Shown here piece by piece: positions 35,952 to 45,475 of a stretch of 64,000 nucleotides of DNA (position 1 is its first letter; each line of letters begins with the position of its first letter). The notes under the pieces were generated by a model, which saw only the letters and a list, made by a program, of their open reading frames with translations, did not search any database and had not been told where the DNA came from. Origin of the DNA: Leptospira biflexa serovar Patoc strain 'Patoc 1 (Paris)' (GTDB lineage: Bacteria > Spirochaetota > Leptospiria > Leptospirales > Leptospiraceae). The position numbers were made by a program, and so were the translations under genes. The DNA lies in NCBI RefSeq assembly GCF_000017685.1, contig NC_010602.1, positions 1,187,001 through 1,251,000 of the forward strand, written 5' to 3'.

Positions 35952-37493
35952 TTTTTTTAAAATGGTTTGGATTACCTCTTCTTCGTTCGGCGGATAAAAG
36001 ACACAGACCAAACTTCTAATTTTTAAAATAGTTTCAGCTAAACTGTTTTTTGTTTCTGTTAGGTGCCAATTTTCAAACCCAATCAATATCCCACATGTTT
36101 CTTCCATGCCGGCAAATGCTTTTGTAGAATAATGTCGCATTTCATTTTCCACTAAAAATTGTTTGAGTCCGTTGTTTTGGATGGTTTCTTCAGTGTGATA
36201 CAAGACAACAATTTCATCGTTTTCTATTTCTAATACCTTTTTGGCATAACCATAACACCAGCGAATTTGATCGGTAAGGTCATCATCAGTTTTGATGAAC
36301 TGGATATCCGAAAAATGATTTTGCATCGGTGTTTCTGAAAAATCATTGAGTAGACGATTGGCAAAGGATACAATTTCCGGGGAATTTCTAATGTTTCGTT
36401 TGATATCCCATACATGTAATGGAATCGATTGTAAATAATCCAAAAATGGAGTAGAAGTGTATTTCAATCGTCTGGAAACAAAAAGTATCCATTCTTTTTC
36501 TTCCCAAAAGTATTTGGATAAGTATAAGAAGATGTCTGACTGTGATTTGTCATTTAGGATATCTTCAATTCCGTCCACTATCAAAATATCAATATGATTG
36601 TGTTTGATTTCTGAAAAATGGGAGATGAGTTCAATGTTATTTTTTTCAGGTATATTTTTAAGTTCTTCCTTCCAAATTTCGTATAAGGCTTTTGCACCTT
36701 GCCATAAAAGAACTTTTTGCCCCTTCCTTGCCTTTTGGAGAGCAATCTCACCGCATAATATTGATTTGCCGGATCCTGGACTTCCAAAAACCAAGTTATG
36801 CGGAAATGAATTGATCCCTTCAACCAGTGAAAATTGTTCTTTGGTAAAAAATAATAAATTCTCTTCCTCTTTTTCTTTCTGAGAACGAAATGTCTGGAAA
36901 AAGTTTAGATTTTTTTTGATGATTTCATGCGCTTTGACAAGTACAGAATCAGGAAGTGGTTCTCGATTATTTTGATATAAAATAGATTCTAAAACAGAAT
37001 TTAGGTTTGTTTCGTCACTGACTTCCTTACCACCAAACACGAATAAGTTTTGGTCATTGGGAAGATGGAATTCTTTTCTATCATTTTTTAAAAAGAAAAT
37101 GGCACTATCATAATATTCTTTTGGGAACAAATCCACAAGTTGGTTGTGATTTTTGAAAAACTCCCGGATGATTTCCCTTTGAGTGGTGACTTGTTCGATT
37201 GGATTTTTATATGATTTCCCTTCGACAGGTTCCCATTCGCGACCTCGTACATTATAAAATTCCCATTCCCCTTTTTTTTGCCTCCACTTTCCATTTTTTA
37301 ATTCAATGGTGATAACCCCATAGGGTGAGACCACAAGGAAGTCAATTTCGCGCATGGGGACATCGGGTGTGATGAGGGTGAGGGAATAATAAATATTGCA
37401 GGGAATTGTAATCTCTTTTGCAAATCGGTGGTAATAATGGGATTCAAGCGAGATGTCTCTCGTTTTTCCATGAAACTGTTTCGGATAGATCAT
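35934..37493 (-). CDS. NERD nuclease-related domain fused to a P-loop ATPase/helicase-like domain
   Basis: A 519-residue protein. Residues about 12-130 are a NERD domain with a nuclease-like D-(x12)-E-x-K pattern: Asp51 in REIDFLVV, Glu64 and Lys66 in IELKNGK. The P loop GSPGSGKS is at 237-244 and Walker B DILIVDGIED at 302-311. SRRLKYTSTPF and the following RNIRNSPEIVSFANRLL resemble superfamily 1 helicase motifs. The C-terminal half lacks a clear motif VI, so helicase activity is uncertain. DNA repair, RNA handling and defence are all possible roles. Its last six codons and stop lie antisense to the rnpB 3' end. Confidence 0.75.
   Translation of the reverse strand: MIYPKQFHGKTRDISLESHYYHRFAKEITIPCNIYYSLTLITPDVPMREIDFLVVSPYGVITIELKNGKWRQKKGEWEFYNVRGREWEPVEGKSYKNPIEQVTTQREIIREFFKNHNQLVDLFPKEYYDSAIFFLKNDRKEFHLPNDQNLFVFGGKEVSDETNLNSVLESILYQNNREPLPDSVLVKAHEIIKKNLNFFQTFRSQKEKEEENLLFFTKEQFSLVEGINSFPHNLVFGSPGSGKSILCGEIALQKARKGQKVLLWQGAKALYEIWKEELKNIPEKNNIELISHFSEIKHNHIDILIVDGIEDILNDKSQSDIFLYLSKYFWEEKEWILFVSRRLKYTSTPFLDYLQSIPLHVWDIKRNIRNSPEIVSFANRLLNDFSETPMQNHFSDIQFIKTDDDLTDQIRWCYGYAKKVLEIENDEIVVLYHTEETIQNNGLKQFLVENEMRHYSTKAFAGMEETCGILIGFENWHLTETKNSLAETILKIRSLVCVFYPPNEEEVIQTILKKGDSGP
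35939..35958 (+). terminator. rnpB end: P1 strand plus T-run
   Basis: The 3' strand of P1 (GGCCAGAGTCACC) is followed directly by seven T, so closing of P1 may itself help to terminate transcription. The same bases encode the last codons of the NERD gene on the other strand. Confidence 0.5.
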
Positions 37494-37536
37494 TTTTTAG
37501 TTCTGTAAACTTCGCTTGGTGTTTATTAATGACGAT

Positions 37537-38136
37537 ATGAAACGGATACCACAGACCATATTATTCTGCCTATTGTTTTGTGCCTGCGCCGGTGGGAATA
37601 TCAAAATAAAGATCAATTCAGACCTTTCAGGAGACTTGGTCATTTACCAAAAAAAAATCACAAAAAAACAGAAGGGAATTTTTTTAGGTTCTGGCCTTAA
37701 GGATATAGGGGAAGTGGAGATCACTTTAAAAGAAAGATCTTACCAATTTGGAAACTACACCCAAATGTTACCTCCTGGATTTCGTTTCATTCAATTTACC
37801 GAAGACCAAACACTTGAGATCCAACTCGCCATTGACACAAGTAAGGACTCACCATTATTACAAACTCTTGAGATCAATCGAGAGGAAATCGGTTCCATTC
37901 TATCTGAAGCAAAATTAAGAGATGACCTTTTGCGATTTAATACCTTGGTTGAATTCATTCAATTTGAAGTTCATTTTCCATTTCCTATCGCGAAGGTTAA
38001 ATTTTTAGATCCAAGGACTGCGGGTGAGTGGACCGTGCGCTTAGACAATCCCAATAAATTGATCGTGAACCTTCCATTACATTCTGTTTGGGCAGGTGAA
38101 CACACTTTGACTGTCGTACAAATTTATCCTGAATGA
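37537..38136 (+). CDS. probable lipoprotein of unknown function
   Basis: 199 residues with a lipoprotein signal (MKRIPQTILFCLLFCACAGG). The likely lipidated residue is the Cys of FCAC followed by Ala-Gly-Gly, a spirochaete-style loose lipobox. The mature domain is beta-rich with Lys-rich stretches and has no recognised motif. The ATG is preferred over TTG 37516, because it starts the signal peptide. It is divergent from the NERD gene, with 43 bases between starts, and convergent with sirC. An envelope location is inferred. Confidence 0.72.
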   Translation: MKRIPQTILFCLLFCACAGGNIKIKINSDLSGDLVIYQKKITKKQKGIFLGSGLKDIGEVEITLKERSYQFGNYTQMLPPGFRFIQFTEDQTLEIQLAIDTSKDSPLLQTLEINREEIGSILSEAKLRDDLLRFNTLVEFIQFEVHFPFPIAKVKFLDPRTAGEWTVRLDNPNKLIVNLPLHSVWAGEHTLTVVQIYPE

Positions 38137-38140
38137 AATT

Positions 38141-38734
38141 TTAAGGTTTATGAAAGTATTCTGAATTCAGCTTTTGAATGATTGCTTTTAATACCTTTCT
38201 TCGCTCTTCTTGGTTGGGGAGTCGTTCTTTTAGGTTTCTCCTCATCATAAAGAGAGTCTCGAGTAGCTCGTGGTCTTCTTCCGGTAGAACCTCTTCGAAT
38301 AATTTTCGTAAGGTGGCAGAAACTCCGGCAAACATCCCGTCTGTGGATATGGCAAACTGAATGGGTCCCACTGTGACGGTTGAGGAAGAATAAAAATCAC
38401 AGTTTTTGGGATCGTCCACTGAGTTCACCCAAATCCCCTTCGCTTTGGCCAGGGCTCGAAACTCTTTGTTGGTATTTGGATCACTGGTTGCTAAAAAAAT
38501 AATATCCCGATGGTTGAGATCTTCTTCTGTGACAGCCCTTGTTTCTACTTTGATTTGAGGGTATTTTTCTAGGAAAGCTTTGACCTCATCACTATAAGTG
38601 ATGGAGATGAGGTGAAGGTTTGCTGCCGTATGTTCAAGGCCCATCAATTTTTCTAAACAAGCATTACCACCACCAACAACGAGGATGTTCCTTCCTTCCA
38701 AATTGAGAAAGATTGGATATTTTTTGACTGTCAT
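38141..38734 (-). CDS. sirC: precorrin-2 dehydrogenase (siroheme synthesis, SirC/Met8-like)
   Basis: 197 residues equal to the N-terminal half of CysG. It starts KYPIFLNLEGRNILVVGGGNACLEK (NAD-binding GGGxxxxxK), with FLATSDPNTN and VNSVDDPKNCDF following, as in Met8/SirC. It oxidises precorrin-2 to sirohydrochlorin and may also insert iron. The ATG at 38734 overlaps the cobA stop by four bases, so the two are coupled. A longer frame to 39046 overlaps cobA and is rejected. The pair is divergent from cysJ-cysI, which needs siroheme. Confidence 0.92.
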   Translation of the reverse strand: MTVKKYPIFLNLEGRNILVVGGGNACLEKLMGLEHTAANLHLISITYSDEVKAFLEKYPQIKVETRAVTEEDLNHRDIIFLATSDPNTNKEFRALAKAKGIWVNSVDDPKNCDFYSSSTVTVGPIQFAISTDGMFAGVSATLRKLFEEVLPEEDHELLETLFMMRRNLKERLPNQEERRKVLKAIIQKLNSEYFHKP

Positions 38735-39525
38735 AAGGATTCCAAAAAAGAGGAAGCGGAGTGGATCACGTTTTGAATGGTTTTTGTATTTTCCAAAAGG
38801 GGACGAAGTGCTTCTCCCACATACAAAATCCCTGGACCTTTTGTTTGTTTTCCCATTCCCTCTAACATCGTATTGGCGAGAGTGGAGACTGTATATGTGG
38901 CATTGGGATTTCCGGCATTTTCTAAAAGGACAATGGGGGTAGTTGGGAGGACACCTTTTTGGATGAGTCTTTCGGAAAGTTCCTTGGTTTTTTGGCTTCC
39001 CATTAGGATCGCAATGGTCCCTGGAAAATTTTCCATTCCCATCCAACTGCGTTCATCTTCCAAAATGGTATGCCCATCCAGGATGATGATTTGGCGAGAA
39101 AGTCCGCGCACGGTAAGCGAGAGACCAAGGTCTGCAGCACCTGCTGTCACGGAGCTTACTCCTGGTATCACTTCATAAGGAATCCCAGCGGCTTCTAAGC
39201 TTTGGATTTCTTCTGACAAACGACCAAAGATCGAAGCGTCACCACCTTTGAGGCGGACCACTTTTTTTCCCTGATGGGCAAACTCGACGAGGAGAGCATT
39301 GATTTCTGTTTGGGTGCGGTAGTGTTCTTTGGCTCGTTTGCCCACGTAAAGGATTTGGGCAGACTCAGGGAAGATCTCTAAAAAACTGGGATCGAGTAAG
39401 GCGTCATACAGAATCACCTCTGCTCTTTCAATGCGAGATTTTCCACGGAGGGTCAGTAGGTCAACGGGGCCTGGACCACCGCTCACGAAACTCACAAAAC
39501 CCTGTTCTGTCTTATTGGAGGACAT
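38731..39525 (-). CDS. cobA: uroporphyrinogen-III C-methyltransferase
   Basis: 264 residues. SAM-dependent methylation of uroporphyrinogen III to precorrin-2, the branch point from heme to siroheme. FVSGGPGPVDLLTLRG, LYDALL, RLKGGDASIFGR and VIPGVSSVTAG are family signatures. It equals the C-terminal half of CysG as a separate protein. The ATG at 39525, with GGAGG overlapping it upstream, is used; a TTG at 39543 is possible. The symbol sumT is also used. The role is to supply siroheme to CysI, since the only other tetrapyrrole genes here are for heme. Confidence 0.93.
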   Translation of the reverse strand: MSSNKTEQGFVSFVSGGPGPVDLLTLRGKSRIERAEVILYDALLDPSFLEIFPESAQILYVGKRAKEHYRTQTEINALLVEFAHQGKKVVRLKGGDASIFGRLSEEIQSLEAAGIPYEVIPGVSSVTAGAADLGLSLTVRGLSRQIIILDGHTILEDERSWMGMENFPGTIAILMGSQKTKELSERLIQKGVLPTTPIVLLENAGNPNATYTVSTLANTMLEGMGKQTKGPGILYVGEALRPLLENTKTIQNVIHSASSFLESL

Positions 39526-39689
39526 ATCTGTTATACCTTGCAATCCTGCTAGAAATAGTCAAGTGATTGGCCAATAATTTCTACAAAATCTCCATTTTTT
39601 TGGTTTACTCGTCTCGAACCCCAGGAAAAGATTCAATTTATAAGACTTTTTGGATGTTTTACTGGAATCCAACACAAGCATAGGTTTTT

Positions 39690-41453
39690 ATGTTATCCGA
39701 TGAGAAACGCAATCGATTTTTACAATTACTGAAAGAATCCACAAAAGATGAATGGGTGTGGATGTCGGGTTACCTATCAGCGCTCACCCAAGCAAGCATT
39801 GGGGGGAGTGTGGATGTTTCCTTGAATGCCCCGGTGAGTATTTCCTCAAATGACCCTTCACATGGGAATTTGAAAGCCGCGCCCATCCAGTGCACTGTTG
39901 TGTATGGAACAGAAACTGGGAATTCGAAAAAACTGGCTACAGAACTTGTCAAAAAACTAAAAGAACTCGGTGTCCAAGCAAAACTAAAAAGTACTGACAC
40001 GTATAAGGCAAAAGACCTAAAAGAAGAAGAGTATTTGTTTGTGATCGTATCCACACATGGGGACGGCGAACCGCCTCAAGCCGCAAAACCCTTCATTCAA
40101 ATTTTATCAGATGCAAAAGATTCTTTGTCAAAAATGAAGTTCGCCGTGCTTGGATTAGGTGATACTAGTTACCCACTGTTTTGCCAAACAGGAATTGATG
40201 TGGATTCAATGTTGGAAAAATTAGGGGCTGAACGTATCCACGATCTTGGAAAATGTGACGTAGATTTTGAACTGGTATCAAAACCATGGATAACAGATCT
40301 CATTTCTAAACTCAATGCTATATCCAAAACGGCAACCACACAAGTCTCTAAACAAACTCAAACGACAGCGTCCAAACCTAATTCAGGTGGAAAAGTAGTA
40401 TATGAAGGTACAATTGTCACAAATCTTGTGTTAAACGATATTGGGGCAACAAAATCCACTCGTCATATTGAAATCAAAAGCTCTCTTCCTGTTGATTATT
40501 TACCAGGTGATAGCGCTGGATTTTTAGCATACAACCGCGAAGATGAAGTGAATCGAATTTTGGGATTATTACAAACAGACAGAGAAACAAGGGTCACCTA
40601 CAAAGGGGAAACTTGGATGTTGTACGATTTACTTCGCAAAAAAGTATCCATTCGTTTTTTACCTGACCGAGTGATCCAAAAGTATGTATCACTTTCTAAA
40701 AAAGAAATTCCTTCTGGTAAATTGGATTTAGATGTATTATTGACACTGTATCCAAGTGATACAAAGCTCGAGATTCAATCGATCGTTGATATTTTGGAAC
40801 CGATAGTTCCAAGGTATTATTCCATTGCATCTAGTCCATCGGCACATGGAGAAGAGGAAGTCCACCTAACGGTAGCTGAGGTGGAAATCGAAACCTTCAC
40901 AGGTATCAAAACAGGTTTTTGTTCTGGGTTTCTTTCTTCATTAAAAGAAGGAGATACAGTTCCATTTTTCATTCAAAAAAATAATTCCTTTCGCCTTCCT
41001 AGTCCCGATACTGATATCATCATGATTGGGCCAGGAACAGGCATTGCTCCATTTCGCAGTTTTTTATTTGAAAGGGAACAGTCTGGTGGGAATGGGAAAA
41101 ATTGGTTATTTTTTGGGGAAAGAAATTTTGTCTCTGATTTTTATTACCAAACAGAACTTCTCGAGCTAATGGACACAGGTGTACTTCATAAATTGAATAC
41201 AGCATTTTCTCGTGATACAAAAGAGAAAGTTTATGTCCAAGACCGAATGGGTGAAAATGCAGAAGAACTTTTGAAATGGATTCAAAATGGTGCTGTCATT
41301 TATCTATGTGGGTCAAAGGATCCTATGAGTAAAGACGTAGATCGTAAGTTAATTGAAATTTTATCGGAAAGAACTTTTGATACTGGAAAAGAAGCTTCTG
41401 ATTATCTAAAAGAATTGGAAGAAAACGGCCGTTACATCAAGGACGTTTACTGA
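39690..41453 (+). CDS. cysJ: sulfite reductase flavoprotein subunit (CysJ-like)
   Basis: A 587-residue diflavin reductase. A flavodoxin domain lies at about residues 66-205 (VVYGTETGNSKKLA, STHGDGEPP, LGLGDTSYPLF). An FAD/NADPH ferredoxin-reductase module follows (PRYYSIASSPS, GFCSGFL, MIGPGTGIAPFRSFL, YLCGSKDPMSKDV, and a C-terminal aromatic, GRYIKDVY). It passes electrons from NADPH to CysI, directly downstream seven bases away. An N-terminal extension of about 60 residues, partly similar to that of E. coli CysJ, precedes the flavodoxin domain. Confidence 0.93.
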   Translation: MLSDEKRNRFLQLLKESTKDEWVWMSGYLSALTQASIGGSVDVSLNAPVSISSNDPSHGNLKAAPIQCTVVYGTETGNSKKLATELVKKLKELGVQAKLKSTDTYKAKDLKEEEYLFVIVSTHGDGEPPQAAKPFIQILSDAKDSLSKMKFAVLGLGDTSYPLFCQTGIDVDSMLEKLGAERIHDLGKCDVDFELVSKPWITDLISKLNAISKTATTQVSKQTQTTASKPNSGGKVVYEGTIVTNLVLNDIGATKSTRHIEIKSSLPVDYLPGDSAGFLAYNREDEVNRILGLLQTDRETRVTYKGETWMLYDLLRKKVSIRFLPDRVIQKYVSLSKKEIPSGKLDLDVLLTLYPSDTKLEIQSIVDILEPIVPRYYSIASSPSAHGEEEVHLTVAEVEIETFTGIKTGFCSGFLSSLKEGDTVPFFIQKNNSFRLPSPDTDIIMIGPGTGIAPFRSFLFEREQSGGNGKNWLFFGERNFVSDFYYQTELLELMDTGVLHKLNTAFSRDTKEKVYVQDRMGENAEELLKWIQNGAVIYLCGSKDPMSKDVDRKLIEILSERTFDTGKEASDYLKELEENGRYIKDVY

Positions 41454-41460
41454 GGAACCC

Positions 41461-43128
41461 ATGGCAGAAACTAAAAAAGAAACTCTCGCAGAAAAAGTAA
41501 AAAGACTAAGCCGGGGCCTTCGAGGATCACTCGTCGATAGTTTAAAGGATGAACATACTGGTTCTTTACGTTCTGATGACCAACTTTTACTTAAGTTTCA
41601 TGGAATGTACCAACAAGATGATCGGGATCGAAGAGATGAACGTGCTCTTAAAAAATTAGAACGTCTATATTCCTTTATGATTCGCTTGAGGATTCCTGGT
41701 GGAATGATTGGCCCTGTACACTGGGAAGCCTTACATAATGTAGCTGGTGAAAATTCCACTGGAACGATCAAAATCACCACAAGACAAACCGTCCAACTCC
41801 ATGGTATTTTAAAATCCAAAATCAAACCAACCATCAAAGCATTTGATTCTGTATTTTTGGATTCCATCGCGGCTTGTGGAGATGTCAATCGTAATGTTAC
41901 ATGTACTTCGAATCCAGCGGCAAGCCCCCTCCACAAAGAGGTGTTTGGTTATGCAGGGGAAATCAGTCGTTCCTTACTTCCCAAAACGAGAGCGTATTAC
42001 GAAATTTGGTTAGATGAAAATCTTTTAGCAGAAAAAGAAGAACCAGAAGATCCTTTGTATAAGGATGTTTACCTTCCTCGTAAATTCAAAATCGCCATCG
42101 CGATCCCGCCGTATAACGATGTGGATCTTTTTACAAACGACATTGGTCTCATCGCCATCATAGAAAATGGACAATTATTGGGATTCAATGTAGCAGTGGG
42201 GGGAGGACTTGGAACAACTCATGGGAATCCCGATACTTATCCTAGGGTTGGAACTGTATTTGGTTTTATTCCTAAAAAAGACATATTACGTGTTGTTTAC
42301 GAGATTGTCACTGTCCAAAGAGATTTTGGAAACAGAGAAGACCGCAAATTGTCTCGATTGAAATACACATTGGACCGGTTAGGTGTTGAGTTTTACAAAC
42401 GTGAAGTTGAAAAACGTGCAGGTATTAGTTTTGAGTCAGCAAAAGATTTTCAATTCACAACAAGGTCTGATGATTTTGGATGGAAACAAGATGCGGCAGG
42501 AAACTGGCATTATACCGTATTTGTTGAAAATGGAAGGGTCTGTGACGAACATGGGTATAATCTAAAAACAGCTCTTCTTGAAGTTTCCAAAACAAGACGT
42601 GCAACATTTCGTTTCACTTGTAACCAAAACTTGATTTTGTCCGATATCTTTCCAAAGGACAAGGATCTCATTGAATCGATTCTTGTAAAATTTGGAGTCC
42701 ATCGAAAGACTGCTGAGGTATCTCCTATCCGTAAAAATTCCATTGCTTGTGTTGCGTTAAACACTTGTTCATTGGCGCTTGCGGAAGCACAAAGATACCT
42801 GCCAAGCCTCATTGATAAAATCGAACCAATCCTTTCCAAACATGGGCTATCAGAGGAACCAATTTCCATTCGGATGACAGGTTGCCCCAATGGATGTGCA
42901 AGGCCTTATATCTCCGAAATTGGACTTGTGGGAACATCCTACGGTAAATACAATTTACACGTAGGTGCCGACGCAGAAGGATACCGTCTCAATAAAAAGT
43001 ACAAAGAAGATTTGGATGAGTCGGCAATCTTACAAGAATTAGATGGTCTATTTGGAAAATTTTCAAAGGATCGAAAAGGTAAGGAATCCTTTGGAGATTA
43101 TATCAATCGGATTGGGATTTTGAAATAA
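41461..43128 (+). CDS. cysI: sulfite reductase hemoprotein subunit
   Basis: A 555-residue siroheme/[4Fe-4S] enzyme reducing sulfite to sulfide. The two halves of the cluster motif are present: CVALNTC (where many homologues have CVALPTC) followed by SLALAEAQRYLP, and TGCPNGCARPY. TRQTVQLHG is the siroheme-contact motif. GAGGAACCC lies just before the ATG. The gene is cotranscribed with cysJ and convergent with cysN. The N terminus contains KLSRGLRGSL-like sequence (VKRLSRGLRGSL) typical of CysI. Confidence 0.94.
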   Translation: MAETKKETLAEKVKRLSRGLRGSLVDSLKDEHTGSLRSDDQLLLKFHGMYQQDDRDRRDERALKKLERLYSFMIRLRIPGGMIGPVHWEALHNVAGENSTGTIKITTRQTVQLHGILKSKIKPTIKAFDSVFLDSIAACGDVNRNVTCTSNPAASPLHKEVFGYAGEISRSLLPKTRAYYEIWLDENLLAEKEEPEDPLYKDVYLPRKFKIAIAIPPYNDVDLFTNDIGLIAIIENGQLLGFNVAVGGGLGTTHGNPDTYPRVGTVFGFIPKKDILRVVYEIVTVQRDFGNREDRKLSRLKYTLDRLGVEFYKREVEKRAGISFESAKDFQFTTRSDDFGWKQDAAGNWHYTVFVENGRVCDEHGYNLKTALLEVSKTRRATFRFTCNQNLILSDIFPKDKDLIESILVKFGVHRKTAEVSPIRKNSIACVALNTCSLALAEAQRYLPSLIDKIEPILSKHGLSEEPISIRMTGCPNGCARPYISEIGLVGTSYGKYNLHVGADAEGYRLNKKYKEDLDESAILQELDGLFGKFSKDRKGKESFGDYINRIGILK

Positions 43129-43291
43129 GAATCGAAACCAAACGAAACCAATGGTTCAAGGATATTGGATCATTGGATGTATTTTTTTCATAAAATTTCC
43201 CACCATAAAACAGCGTATACCTATCCAACAAAGTGCAGATCACAAATTAATTGATTTCGAACTCCTTTCGATTGATTTTACTAAACGAGTT

Positions 43292-43314
43292 AAATCGAAA
43301 ATCAATTTCGATTT
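43292..43314. terminator. AT-rich hairpin between convergent cysI and cysN
   Basis: AAATCGAAA and TTTCGATTT are perfect nine-base arms around a five-base loop in the 200-base convergent interval. The stem is low in GC and has only a short T-run, so termination is uncertain. The rest of the interval shows nothing else. Confidence 0.3.
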
Positions 43315-43328
43315 TGGAAGCCATCTCT

Positions 43329-44561
43329 CTACAATAACATTCCTGCCGCAACGGTTTGGTTGGTTCCTTCATCGACTAAGATAAAACTCCCTGTGCCCCT
43401 AATTTTGGAATACGGATCGTAAGCGACAGGTTTTGCCGTCCGAATGGTTACTTTTCCAATTTCATTCAAACCAAGACTCGTTTGTTCTTTTTTTTCGTGA
43501 GTGCTTGTTTCCACTCTAAATTCCAAAGAACGGATGGATGCCTTCACTGCGTTTGTCGTTTGGCGGAGTAAATATTTGGATCCTGGAGTGAGGACTTTTT
43601 GGTCCATCCAACAAATATATGCTTCCAAATCTTGGGAAATTTTGGGTTCTTTACCCGTGACAACAAGCATATCTCCTCGGCTCACATCAATCTCATCTTC
43701 CAATCGAATGGTAATAGACATTGGTGCATAGGCTGTTGTGAGTGGCCCATCAAAACTATCGATGGCTTTGATTTTGGAAGTGAGTCCACTTGGTAGGACT
43801 GTGATGGAATCACCCACAGTAAAATGGCCACTTCTGATTTGTCCCGCATAACCTCTGTAATCATGGTATTCTGTTGTTTGTGGACGAATTACATTTTGGA
43901 CTGGGAATCGCGGAGCAGGGGATTCTTCTTCCGTATGGATCTCAATTTCCTCCAAAAAGTGAAGTAAGGATTTTCCTTTCCACCATGGCATAGATGGGGA
44001 TGTATCCACAACATTGTCTCCATTTAAAGCGGAGATGGGAAGGAAGTGAATGGATTTTAAATCCAAATCTTTTGCAAATTCCAAATATTGTTGTTTGATA
44101 TTCAAAAACACTTCTTCAGAAAAATCCACCAAATCCATTTTGTTCACGCAAACGACCACATATGGGAGTCGTAATAAAGAAACGATGTATGAATGTCTGT
44201 AAGTTTGTTCGATCACTCCCTTTCTTGCATCAATGAGGATGATGGCAAGGTCTGAATTGGAGGCACCTGTCACCATATTCCTTGTGTATTGGACATGGCC
44301 TGGTGCATCTGCGATGATGAACTTACGTTTAGGAGTCGAAAAGTATTTGTACGCGACATCGATTGTGATGCCTTGTTCTCTTTCTGCTTTGAGACCATCG
44401 GTGAGTAGGGCTAAATTGATTTGTCCATTCACTTGGCCTGCTCTTTCGATCGCTTCCATCTGGTCTTGGAAAATGGACTTACTATCGTATAACAAACGTC
44501 CGATGAGAGTTGATTTCCCATCGTCCACACTTCCTGCTGTGATAAATCGTAAAATATCCAT
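43329..44561 (-). CDS. cysN: sulfate adenylyltransferase, GTPase subunit
   Basis: A 410-residue EF-Tu-like GTPase that drives ATP sulfurylase. G1 is GSVDDGKST, switch I and II are EREQGITIDVAYKYF and DAPGHVQYTRNM, and NKMD is present. The protein ends after the beta-barrel domains with no fused APS kinase (CysC), in line with the APS-type reductase nearby. The ATG shares one base with the cysD stop, so the two genes are coupled. Confidence 0.96.
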   Translation of the reverse strand: MDILRFITAGSVDDGKSTLIGRLLYDSKSIFQDQMEAIERAGQVNGQINLALLTDGLKAEREQGITIDVAYKYFSTPKRKFIIADAPGHVQYTRNMVTGASNSDLAIILIDARKGVIEQTYRHSYIVSLLRLPYVVVCVNKMDLVDFSEEVFLNIKQQYLEFAKDLDLKSIHFLPISALNGDNVVDTSPSMPWWKGKSLLHFLEEIEIHTEEESPAPRFPVQNVIRPQTTEYHDYRGYAGQIRSGHFTVGDSITVLPSGLTSKIKAIDSFDGPLTTAYAPMSITIRLEDEIDVSRGDMLVVTGKEPKISQDLEAYICWMDQKVLTPGSKYLLRQTTNAVKASIRSLEFRVETSTHEKKEQTSLGLNEIGKVTIRTAKPVAYDPYSKIRGTGSFILVDEGTNQTVAAGMLL

Positions 44562-45469
44562 TAAAAATACCCACCTTTTTTTCTATCTTCCATTGCAGCT
44601 TCCGATCGTTTGTCATCCAATCGAGAACCTCTTTCCGTTGTACGGGAAATTTGGATCTCACGAATGATGTCATCCACAGAGTTTGCTTCCGATTCCACTG
44701 CTGCAGTGCAAGTCATATCGCCAACAGTACGAAACCGAACAGTCCTTGTTTCCACCTTGTCGGTATTGTCTAAGCTGATAAATTTTGAGACAGGGAAGAC
44801 CAAATCTTCTCTCCAAACAATTTCACGCTTATGAGAAAAATACAAGGAAGGTAGTCCAATATTTTCTTTTCGGATGTATTCCCAAACATCTAGTTCTGTC
44901 CAGTTACTGATCGGAAAAACTCTTACGTTTTCGCCGACATGGATTTTTCCATTATAAATATTCCAAAGTTCAGGACGTTGGAGTTTTGGATCCCATGATC
45001 CAAACTCATCTCTGACTGAAAAAATTCGTTCTTTGGCTCTTGCTTTTTCTTCATCCCGACGCGCCCCACCAATACAGGCATCAAATTTAAATTCGGCGAT
45101 CGTATCAAGGAGAGTCACAGCTTGGATGGCATTACGACTTGGAAATTTACCTTTTTCTTCGACGGCTTTCCCTTGGTCGATTGAATCTTGCACATAACGT
45201 ACAATTAATTTTTCACCGATTGTATCTGCCAGTTCATCTCGGAATTTCAGCGCCTCATCAAAGTTATGCCCAGTATCAATATGAACGAGTGGGAAAGGAA
45301 ATTTACCTGGTCGAAAGGCTTTGAGTGCTAAATGCACCAAACAAATCGAATCTTTACCACCTGAGAATAATAATGCGGGTCTTTCGAATTGGGCAGCTAC
45401 TTCCCGTAAGATATAAATTGCTTCTGATTCTAATTGGTCTAAATGTGAAAGTCGATGTGTGTTTGTCAT
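44561..45469 (-). CDS. cysD: sulfate adenylyltransferase, catalytic subunit
   Basis: A 302-residue PP-loop enzyme making APS from ATP and sulfate. The PP-loop SGGKDSICLVHLA, HIDTGHNFDEAL, CIGGARRDEEKARAKER and the C-terminal RGSRLDDKRSEAAMEDRKKGGYF (in pieces) match CysD along its full length. It is encoded between cysH (6 bases upstream) and cysN and is part of the leftward assimilation operon. Confidence 0.97.
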   Translation of the reverse strand: MTNTHRLSHLDQLESEAIYILREVAAQFERPALLFSGGKDSICLVHLALKAFRPGKFPFPLVHIDTGHNFDEALKFRDELADTIGEKLIVRYVQDSIDQGKAVEEKGKFPSRNAIQAVTLLDTIAEFKFDACIGGARRDEEKARAKERIFSVRDEFGSWDPKLQRPELWNIYNGKIHVGENVRVFPISNWTELDVWEYIRKENIGLPSLYFSHKREIVWREDLVFPVSKFISLDNTDKVETRTVRFRTVGDMTCTAAVESEANSVDDIIREIQISRTTERGSRLDDKRSEAAMEDRKKGGYF

Positions 45470-45475
45470 GGCCTG

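Noticed and set aside
38735..39046. N-terminal extension of the precorrin-2 dehydrogenase
   Set aside because: The 104 extra codons lie wholly inside cobA and have a composition unlike protein; ATG 38734 gives the family N terminus.
43151..43384. 77-codon reading frame between cysI and cysN
   Set aside because: It runs into cysN on the other strand, has no ribosome site and no recognisable sequence; the interval is better seen as a convergent spacer.
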